Source: Ruminococcus_G sp963594675 (GTDB lineage Bacteria > Bacillota > Clostridia > Lachnospirales > Lachnospiraceae). Taken from it: a DNA stretch of 46,654 bases. The DNA is taken from NCBI GenBank assembly GCA_963594675.1, contig CAVBGA010000048.1, positions 1 through 46,654 on the forward strand. Direction: 5' to 3'. The translations under genes and the position numbers were made by a program. How positions within the stretch are numbered: position 1 is the first letter of the stretch; each line of letters opens with the position of its first letter. Under the pieces are notes generated by a model. That model was not told where the DNA came from, made no database searches, and saw only the letters and a program-made list of their open reading frames with translations. Below are positions 40,315 to 46,654 of the stretch, piece by piece.

Positions 40315-41882
40315 TCAGCAATCTGAATATGAGTTCTTTGACCATTGTCAATTATTTGCTTTTGGCGATTGGACTTTATTTGATCTTAAAAAAATGCGGA
40401 GTAAAAGGTTATTACGGACTGATTCCTTTTGCCCGTTGGTATTGGTTTGGTAAAGCGATTTGTCAGGAAGCTTTGGGCCGTACCCTTATGGTGACAGGCG
40501 CTATTTCCGGTGCTTTGTCCTTGGTTTTTCCCTATATTACCCATCTAAGCGATGAGCAGGTTTCTGCATGGCATATATTAATTGTAGTAATCTACATGGC
40601 AGTGACTATGTATCAGATTGTATTAAATATCCGTATCGGCGGTCGTTTTTGTGACTGGATGATTCAGGGAAAACGTAGATGGTATTGGATTGTGCTGTGG
40701 ATTTTTGCAGAATGGCTGGTAATGGTTATTTTTGCAAAAAGTGATAAATATCAGCCCAAATATATATATGGGGATATATCAGCACCGAGACTTAGCAATG
40801 CAGAGCAAATTCTTCCGGAAAATGAAGCCGGACTGACGGTGAAATTAAAAGAAAGAGCAGTAACGGAATCCTTTGGTAAGAAGACCCTTCTTAGAGATAT
40901 CAATCTGCAGATCGATCCGGGACGCATGGTTCTCTTGCTGGGAAGTTCTGGATGCGGTAAGACCACCTTTATTAATGCTGTGACAGGATATGAAAAAGGA
41001 ACTGCTGAGATTACCCTGCAGGGAAGTGATGTTTATAAAGAGTATGCTCATATGAAGCATAATATCGGCGTGGTTCCCCAGAAAAATCTGGTGCGTTCCA
41101 GTGATCAGGTAAAGAGGACCATAAAAGAGGCTGCCTATCTGCGCCTGCCCAAAAGTATCAGTGCAGAAGAAAGAGCTCAGAGAGTGGAGAAGGTTCTTGC
41201 CACCTTTGGCTTAACAGGAGTGGCCAACAGTACAGTGAGCAAATTGTCGGGAGGTCAGCTGAGACGACTGAATATTGCAATGGAATTTATTGCAGACCCG
41301 GAACTCTTCATATTGGACGAACCGGATTCCGGTTTGGATGGTATTATGGCCAGATCCCTTATGGAAAATCTGAGAGCTATAGCGGATGAAGGGAAAATCG
41401 TTATTGTCATCACCCATACACCGGATCGTGTAATCGACCTGTTTGATGAAGTAATCGTTATGGCCAAGGATGCGGAAAATACCGGCCGGTTGGCTTTTTA
41501 TGGAGAAATCGATGATGCCAGAGAATTCTTCGATGTGGAGACAATGGAACAGATTCTTCTTCGCATCAACCGCAAAGGCGACGGTGGTCAGGGCCTGGGA
41601 GATGAATATATTGAGAAATTTATTCGTGTACAGGAAAAACTTACCCTCCATGGCCGGGAAGGTGAGGCAGTAGGCGATGAAAATGAAGATATCGTAGGAG
41701 AACTGGTAGAAGAGCCTGTCGCTGAAGCCGAGGAATCAGGGGAAGAACAGGAAACGGATTCTAGAAAAACAACAGAGAAAAGTATAGAAGCAAGTCCGAA
41801 GAGAATCCAGAAAAAACAACAAAAGAAAGTTGTGAAACAGATTCGCAAGAAGAGAAGAAAGACAGGAAGGAGGACCAGATAA
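40311..41882 (+). CDS. ABCG-type ABC ATPase with an extra N-terminal four-helix membrane domain
   Basis: 523 aa, GTG start overlapping the dusB stop. Residues 1-145 form about four membrane helices (9-28, 57-76, 86-108, 124-143) with a GLIPFARWYWFGKAI segment like small membrane domains of unknown function. The ATPase (about 175-405) has Walker A GSSGCGKT (211-218), Q-loop VPQKN, signature LSGGQ (312-316), Walker B LFILDEPDSGLDG (332-344) and switch His369; the DSGLDG and LNIAMEF wording is ABCG-like. After it come an acidic stretch and a very basic tail rich in Lys and Arg. The permease starts at the next base. Substrate unknown. Confidence 0.87.
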   Translation: MISNLNMSSLTIVNYLLLAIGLYLILKKCGVKGYYGLIPFARWYWFGKAICQEALGRTLMVTGAISGALSLVFPYITHLSDEQVSAWHILIVVIYMAVTMYQIVLNIRIGGRFCDWMIQGKRRWYWIVLWIFAEWLVMVIFAKSDKYQPKYIYGDISAPRLSNAEQILPENEAGLTVKLKERAVTESFGKKTLLRDINLQIDPGRMVLLLGSSGCGKTTFINAVTGYEKGTAEITLQGSDVYKEYAHMKHNIGVVPQKNLVRSSDQVKRTIKEAAYLRLPKSISAEERAQRVEKVLATFGLTGVANSTVSKLSGGQLRRLNIAMEFIADPELFILDEPDSGLDGIMARSLMENLRAIADEGKIVIVITHTPDRVIDLFDEVIVMAKDAENTGRLAFYGEIDDAREFFDVETMEQILLRINRKGDGGQGLGDEYIEKFIRVQEKLTLHGREGEAVGDENEDIVGELVEEPVAEAEESGEEQETDSRKTTEKSIEASPKRIQKKQQKKVVKQIRKKRRKTGRRTR

Positions 41883-42833
41883 ATGAATGAGCAGAAGAAA
41901 ATAAAATATCCGGAGCGCATTCATCAGATTCCGGTCTACCTTTTACGTATGCTGCGACTTTTTGTCTATCAAAGTGACTGGAAGGTGCTTCCCATGGCTG
42001 CCTTGATCGGTGGTTTGGTAGCGTTTGTTGTCGGCAGCAGGCTTTACGTTTCCCAGGAGGGAACCATTACCGGATCCTTCGCTTTATCTTGTGTGTGCAT
42101 CTGGAATGGCTGTTTTAACTCTATTCAGATTGTCTGCAGGGAGCGAGAGATTTTAAAGAGAGAGCATCGTTCTGGTATGCATATCTCTTCTTATATCATC
42201 GCTCAAATGTTGTACCAGATGCTTTTATGTCTGGCGCAGAGTTTGATTATCACCGTGGTATTCTGCTATGCCGGAGTGAATTTTCCAACAGAAGGTGTGG
42301 TAGCTCCCTATTTCCTTATAGATTTTGTGATCTCCCTGTTTTTGATTACCTTTGCAGCAGATATGATGGCGATGATGATTTCCTGTATCGTTCATACCAC
42401 CACTACAGCTATGACAGTGATGCCCTTTCTTTTGATTTTTCAGCTGGTATTTTCCGGAGCGGCATTTACTCTTAAAGGGGTGTCAAAACAGATTTCCAAT
42501 TATACCATTTCCAATGGCGGAATTAGATGTCTGGCATCTATCGGAAAATATAATGATCTAATCAGTACCACTATTTGGAAGAGCATAGTAAAATACAAGG
42601 ATCAGATTCAGCAGGATGGGGTAAAACCCTTGGATATTTTTGTGCAGACTATGAAAGAAAAGGATCAGGTTCTGGATTTTAAGATGCAAGCGGGAAAAAT
42701 GAATGCGGAAGCGATCTATGATGCAACGGTGAGCAATATAACTCATAATTGGCTTACATTGCTTGGTTTTGCCCTTCTTTTTGCTTTTATCGGTTTTGTC
42801 GCTTTAAAATTCATCGACAGAGACAAGCGATAG
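41883..42833 (+). CDS. ABCG-like ABC-2 permease
   Basis: 316 aa with about six membrane helices. The segment FNSIQIVCREREILKREH, followed by RSGMHISSYIIAQ, matches the coupling region of ABCG/White-type permeases, in which a charged ERxIxxRE stretch precedes helix 3. A large loop of about 80 residues lies between helices 5 and 6 (about 205-280), as in ABCG proteins. It is encoded directly after its ATPase, so the two are a split version of the usual single-chain ABCG half-transporter. Probably an exporter; cargo unknown. Confidence 0.85.
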   Translation: MNEQKKIKYPERIHQIPVYLLRMLRLFVYQSDWKVLPMAALIGGLVAFVVGSRLYVSQEGTITGSFALSCVCIWNGCFNSIQIVCREREILKREHRSGMHISSYIIAQMLYQMLLCLAQSLIITVVFCYAGVNFPTEGVVAPYFLIDFVISLFLITFAADMMAMMISCIVHTTTTAMTVMPFLLIFQLVFSGAAFTLKGVSKQISNYTISNGGIRCLASIGKYNDLISTTIWKSIVKYKDQIQQDGVKPLDIFVQTMKEKDQVLDFKMQAGKMNAEAIYDATVSNITHNWLTLLGFALLFAFIGFVALKFIDRDKR

Positions 42834-42924
42834 TGCACAGAGAGTAAGACCCATACAAATTTTGGATGATGATGCGGAGCATAATCACATATACAGTAAC
42901 CCTACAATATTAAGGAGGAATGAA

Positions 42925-44325
42925 ATGGAAAAGAGACATTCATTTGGTGGTTCTCTGGGCTTTGTCTTGGCAGCAGCCGGAAGCGCAGTGGGCTTGGGTA
43001 ATATTTGGCGATTTCCCTATTTGGCAGCAAAGGACGGTGGTGGATTATTTCTGGTAATCTATCTTGTTTTGTCAGTAACTTTTGGTTTTGCCCTTTTGTG
43101 CACGGAGATTGCCATTGGACGTAGAACCAAACAGAGTCCCCTGACGGCTTATGAGAAGGTAAAGAAGGGTTGGAAGCCTTTGGGCGTCATCGAGTGTCTG
43201 GTGCCAATCATTATCATGCCTTACTACTGCGCCATCGGTGGATGGGTATTGAAATATCTTATCACCTTCCTGATGGGAGGTGGCCAGGAGGCAGCGGGAG
43301 ATTCCTACTTTACAGAATTTATTTCTTCCACGGGAGCCCCCATTGTATTAATGGCGATCTTTCTTATCGCCTGTACGTTTATCATTCTTAGGGGCGTAAA
43401 TAAGGGAATTGAGTCGATGTCCAGAGTCCTGATGCCCATTCTTTTGGTTTTGGTTATCATTATTGCAGTATTTTCTTTGACCATTAGTTATACCGATGCA
43501 GAGGGTGTGACTAGAACAGGACTTCAGGGTCTTAAAATCTATCTGCTTCCGGATGTTTCCGGGCTTACCGTGAAAGAATTCTTCACCGTTATGGTGGATG
43601 CTATGGGACAGCTTTTCTTTAGTTTAAGTGTTGCCATGGGTATTATGGTTGCCTACGGATCCTATGTAAGTGATGATGCGAATCTGTCCAAGTCAGTGAT
43701 TCAAATTGAGTTGTTTGATACGGTAATTGCTTTTCTTGCCGGTATTATGATTCTTCCGGCAGTGTTTGCCTTCATGGGAAAAGATGGTCTGTCCGCTTCC
43801 GGACCAGGTCTTATGTTTGTTTCCTTGCCTAAGGTATTTAATCAGATGGGGGCAGGTTTCGGAAGAATTATTGGAGTTATGTTCTTTGCCATGGTTTTAT
43901 TTGCGGCGATAACCAGTGCAGTATCCATTATGGAGGCCATTGTATCCAGTTTTATGGATCAGTTTCATCTGTCAAGAAAGGCAGCAACCTGGGTAGAATT
44001 TATTATCGCTTTGGTGGCTGGTACCTGTGTGTGCCTTGGCTATAATCATTTCTACTTCGAACTGCCATTGCCGAATGGAAGTACAGCACAGATTTTGGAT
44101 CTGATGGATTACATTAGCAATAATGTGCTGATGCCGATCGGAGCTTTGGCAACCTGTATCCTTATTGGATGGGTGGTAAAGCCAGACTATATTATCGAGG
44201 AAATGACAAAGAATGGGGAAACCTTTAAGCGTCAGGGCTTGCTTCGGGTGATGCTGAAGTTCGTAGCACCGGTATTGCTGATCATCCTCTTCCTGAAATC
44301 CGTAGGTATCCTTACGATTATTTAA
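42925..44325 (+). CDS. Neurotransmitter:sodium symporter (NSS/SNF family)
   Basis: 466 aa with 11-12 membrane helices. Helix 1 carries the Na+/substrate motif GSAVGLGNIWRFPYLA shared by LeuT-type transporters. Bacterial members import amino acids, often aromatic or branched, with Na+. AAGGAGG at 42912-42918 favours the ATG at 42925 over the upstream in-frame start at 42862. The 91-base gap after the ABC permease has no clear terminator. Confidence 0.94.
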   Translation: MEKRHSFGGSLGFVLAAAGSAVGLGNIWRFPYLAAKDGGGLFLVIYLVLSVTFGFALLCTEIAIGRRTKQSPLTAYEKVKKGWKPLGVIECLVPIIIMPYYCAIGGWVLKYLITFLMGGGQEAAGDSYFTEFISSTGAPIVLMAIFLIACTFIILRGVNKGIESMSRVLMPILLVLVIIIAVFSLTISYTDAEGVTRTGLQGLKIYLLPDVSGLTVKEFFTVMVDAMGQLFFSLSVAMGIMVAYGSYVSDDANLSKSVIQIELFDTVIAFLAGIMILPAVFAFMGKDGLSASGPGLMFVSLPKVFNQMGAGFGRIIGVMFFAMVLFAAITSAVSIMEAIVSSFMDQFHLSRKAATWVEFIIALVAGTCVCLGYNHFYFELPLPNGSTAQILDLMDYISNNVLMPIGALATCILIGWVVKPDYIIEEMTKNGETFKRQGLLRVMLKFVAPVLLIILFLKSVGILTII

Positions 44326-44346
44326 CTCGGTCAGGGGGGCAATTCA

Positions 44347-44375
44347 TTGACCTTTTGATAAAATTCATGTATAAT
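44347..44375 (+). promoter_or_regulatory. Strong sigma-A promoter of greA-lysS
   Basis: TTGACC (44347-44352), a 17-bp spacer and TATAAT (44370-44375). It leaves a leader of about 84 bases. A 5-bp inverted repeat GGTCA/TGACC (44330-44352) overlaps the -35 box. Confidence 0.82.
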
Positions 44376-44465
44376 GTTGTGGCTATGAGTGCAGGCTGAC
44401 TGATAAGTATAGGCATTGCACGGAAAATATTATGAGAAAAATTACTGTGAAAGGGTGTTAATAGA

Positions 44466-44948
44466 ATGGAAGCTAAGAAAAATATTCTTACTTATGCAGG
44501 TCTGAAAAAACTGGAAGATGAACTTCATGATCTGAAGGTAAACAGAAGAAAAGAAGTAGCAGGAAAGATCAAAGAAGCAAGAGAGCAGGGTGACCTTTCT
44601 GAGAATGCAGAGTATGATGCTGCAAAAGATGAGCAGAGAGATATTGAGGCTCGAATTGAAGAAATCGAAGCAATCCTTAAAAATGCAGAGGTTGTAGTAG
44701 AAGATGAAGTTGACTCTTCTGTAATCAGCGTAGGATGTAAGGTCGTAGTTTTTGATATGGAATATGATGAGGAGATGAGTCTTCAGATCGTTGGTTCCAC
44801 AGAGGCTAACAGCCTGAAGGGCAAGATTTCCAATGAGTCACCGGTAGGAAAAGCCCTCATCGGTGCTAAGATGGGTGACATTGTAGACGTAGAACTTCCC
44901 AGCGGTATCGTACAGTACAAAGTACTCAGCATCGAGAAGAATATCTAA
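44466..44948 (+). CDS. greA: Transcription elongation factor GreA
   Basis: 160 aa, full length. It stimulates transcript cleavage by backtracked RNA polymerase. The N-terminal antiparallel coiled coil (about 10-75) has the conserved REQGDLSENAEYDAAKDEQ tip with its acidic residues; the C-terminal FKBP-like domain follows, including the SPVGKALIGAKMGDIVDV segment. AAGGGTG lies 8 bases before the start. It is followed by lysS at 64 bases with no terminator. Confidence 0.97.
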   Translation: MEAKKNILTYAGLKKLEDELHDLKVNRRKEVAGKIKEAREQGDLSENAEYDAAKDEQRDIEARIEEIEAILKNAEVVVEDEVDSSVISVGCKVVVFDMEYDEEMSLQIVGSTEANSLKGKISNESPVGKALIGAKMGDIVDVELPSGIVQYKVLSIEKNI

Positions 44949-44957
44949 TATGGAATA

Positions 44958-44995
44958 ACCGTCCGGAAGGGATAGAGAATAAGGACTTCGGCGGT
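44958..44995 (+). other. Intercistronic hairpin between greA and lysS
   Basis: ACCGTCCGGAAG (44958-44969) pairs with CTTCGGCGGT (44986-44995) through ten base pairs with two single-base bulges; the loop is 16 bases. No T-run follows (AAAAAG instead), so it is not a terminator. It ends 5 bases before the lysS ribosome binding site and could influence processing or translation. Confidence 0.5.
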
Positions 44996-45012
44996 AAAAA
45001 GAGGAGAAGAAA

Positions 45013-46623
45013 ATGGCGGGACAGAAAAAACAGAATCAGGAACAGGATCTGAATCAGCTTCTGCAGGTTCGTCGTGATAAACTGCAGAATCTCCAGGAAG
45101 CAGGAAGGGACCCCTTCCAGATTACAAAATATGATCAGACACATCATTCATCTGATGTCAAATCTCTTTATGAGACTCATGAAAAAGAGCTTCTGGGAGA
45201 CCGCAAGGCTCCGGACACCGAAGGCCTTGGCGATGACGAAAAGAAAAATGTAATCAATGAGGATTATAATGAAAGAAGAGCTATCATGGATGCACAGCCG
45301 ATACAGGTATCCATTGCAGGTCGTATGATGTTTAAACGCGTTATGGGTAAAGCTTCTTTCTGTAATATCCAGGATCTTAAGGGTAATATCCAGATTTATG
45401 TTTCAAGAGATGCAATCGGTGTGGATTCTTATGCAGACTTCAAAAAATCCGATATCGGTGATATTTATGGTGTGAAGGGTTATGCTTTCCGTACAAAAAC
45501 AGGAGAAATTTCTATTCACGCTCAGGAGATGACATTGCTTTCTAAGAGTCTTCAGATTCTCCCGGAGAAATATCATGGAATCACAGATACAGATATGCGC
45601 TATCGTCAGAGATACGTGGATCTGATTATGAATGCAGAAGTAAAAGAGACATTCCTGAAACGTTCCCAGATCATTCGTGAGATCCGTAACTTCCTGGGCG
45701 GAAGAGATTTTATCGAAGTAGAGACACCAACTTTGGTAAGCAATGCCGGAGGGGCGGCAGCTCGTCCTTTCGAGACACATTACAATGCACTGGATGAGGA
45801 CGTTAAGCTTCGTATTTCATTAGAGCTCTATCTGAAGAGACTAATCGTTGGCGGACTTGAGAGAGTTTTCGAGATCGGCCGTGTATATAGAAATGAAGGT
45901 GTAGATACCAGACACAATCCGGAATTTACACTGATGGAGCTGTATCAGGCATATACAGACTATGAAGGTATGATGGAACTGACAGAGAGTATGTTCCGTT
46001 ACCTTGCTGAAAAAGTCATTGGTGATACCAAGTTCACTTACAACGGCATCGAAATTGACTTTGGCAAGCCCTTCGCACGTCTCACAATGAATGAAGCCAT
46101 CAAGAAATATGCCGGTATTGACTTTGATACCGTTGAGACAGATGAAGATGCTAAGAAGTTAGCTGATGAGCATCACATCGAATATGAAGCTCGTCATACA
46201 AAAGGAGATATCATTAACCTCTTCTTCGAAGAGTATTGCGAAAAAGAATTGATTCAGCCTACATTTATTATGGATCATCCTCTGGCAATTTCTCCTTTGA
46301 CCAAGAAGAAACCTTCCGATCCAGACAAGGTAGAGCGTTTTGAGCTCTTTATCAATACCTGGGAGATGTGCAATGCATATTCCGAGCTGAACGACCCTAT
46401 CGATCAGAGAGAACGTTTTGCTCAGCAGGATAAAAACGCGGAAGCTGGCGATGAAGAGGCACAGCATACAGATGAAGATTTCTTGAACGCTTTGGAAATC
46501 GGTATGCCTCCGACAGGTGGTATTGGATATGGTATTGACCGTCTGGTTATGCTGTTGACAGATAGCCCGGCGATTAGAGATGTGTTGCTCTTCCCGACCA
46601 TGAAAAGTCTCCCAACCGCTTAA
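45013..46623 (+). CDS. lysS: Lysyl-tRNA synthetase (class II)
   Basis: 536 aa. It charges tRNA-Lys. The N-terminal OB-fold anticodon domain contains VSIAGRMMFKRVMGKASF; the class II core has motif 1 (RNFLGGRDFIEVETPTL), motif 2 (FEIGRVYRNEGVDTRHNPEFT) and motif 3 (GIGYGIDRLVMLL). It is about 35-40 residues longer than common ~500-aa LysRS because of a charged insert between the first N-terminal helix and the OB-fold (about residues 55-90). GAGGAG 6 bases upstream sets the start; the stop at 46621-46623 is inside the window, so the gene is complete. Confidence 0.97.
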   Translation: MAGQKKQNQEQDLNQLLQVRRDKLQNLQEAGRDPFQITKYDQTHHSSDVKSLYETHEKELLGDRKAPDTEGLGDDEKKNVINEDYNERRAIMDAQPIQVSIAGRMMFKRVMGKASFCNIQDLKGNIQIYVSRDAIGVDSYADFKKSDIGDIYGVKGYAFRTKTGEISIHAQEMTLLSKSLQILPEKYHGITDTDMRYRQRYVDLIMNAEVKETFLKRSQIIREIRNFLGGRDFIEVETPTLVSNAGGAAARPFETHYNALDEDVKLRISLELYLKRLIVGGLERVFEIGRVYRNEGVDTRHNPEFTLMELYQAYTDYEGMMELTESMFRYLAEKVIGDTKFTYNGIEIDFGKPFARLTMNEAIKKYAGIDFDTVETDEDAKKLADEHHIEYEARHTKGDIINLFFEEYCEKELIQPTFIMDHPLAISPLTKKKPSDPDKVERFELFINTWEMCNAYSELNDPIDQRERFAQQDKNAEAGDEEAQHTDEDFLNALEIGMPPTGGIGYGIDRLVMLLTDSPAIRDVLLFPTMKSLPTA

Positions 46624-46654
46624 ATCCGCTGAATCGGAGTAATAATCCATGTAC

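Noticed and set aside
44330..44356. Terminator after the NSS symporter gene
   Set aside because: The GGTCA/TGACC stem is only 5 bp with a 13-base loop and overlaps the greA -35 box; too weak to call.

Overview
The window looks like a contiguous piece of chromosome from an anaerobic Firmicute, most likely a gut Lachnospiraceae (Clostridia). The reasons are: moderate-to-low GC; strong GGAGG-type ribosome binding sites with frequent TTG and GTG starts; pyruvate formate-lyase with its activase; a four-subunit ferredoxin-dependent 2-oxoacid oxidoreductase; a FucO-like iron alcohol dehydrogenase; and several small families typical of that group. The genus cannot be fixed from sequence alone. Nearly all genes are on the + strand. 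Only a small double-glycine-leader gene and pncB are on the - strand. I see no insertion sequence, prophage, CRISPR array, rRNA or replication origin. One tRNA (Gln, anticodon CUG) is present.

Layout. 1-2914: tail of an unknown gene, an APC amino-acid permease and an iron alcohol dehydrogenase, closed by a terminator. 2978-3654: a single secreted Lys-rich protein with its own promoter and terminator. 3701-7674: a TetR regulator with a palindromic operator on its promoter, then a GH13 alpha-glucan hydrolase and glycogen branching enzyme GlgB. 7715-10167: an L,D-transpeptidase and a nitrilase-family amidase. 10174-14326: the porG-porD-porA-porB operon ending in a LysR regulator, preceded by nested inverted repeats. 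14344-22550: a conserved 78-aa protein, two neighbouring COG0523/CobW-type GTPases (one with a very His-rich insert, one fused to a TIGR03943/DUF1980-like domain), then pth, mfd and a PrsA-like lipoprotein. 22578-26764: a homocysteine methyltransferase-type protein, a structured intergenic region, and pflB-pflA. 26861-28930: the - strand SH3-like protein with a GG leader, and pncB. 29043-29220: the tRNA unit. 29311-35234: acyl-ACP thioesterase, CvfB-like S1 protein, dnaE and a SpoU-type rRNA methylase. 35294-38807: membrane-anchored polysaccharide deacetylase, argF, birA. 38867-42833: a small unknown protein, dusB and a split ABCG-type transporter, all tightly packed or overlapping. 42925-44325: an NSS sodium symporter. 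44347-46623: greA-lysS.

How the genes work together. Most of the window is housekeeping (replication, repair, translation, NAD, biotin and arginine metabolism) plus fermentative carbon flow: PFL and POR both connect pyruvate-type oxoacids to acyl-CoA, and GH13 with GlgB handles storage glucan. The regions I consider least explained are the paired metal-GTPase genes at 14759-16987, the GG-leader SH3 protein at 26861-27112, and the split ABCG transporter whose ATPase carries an extra four-helix membrane domain (40311-42833).
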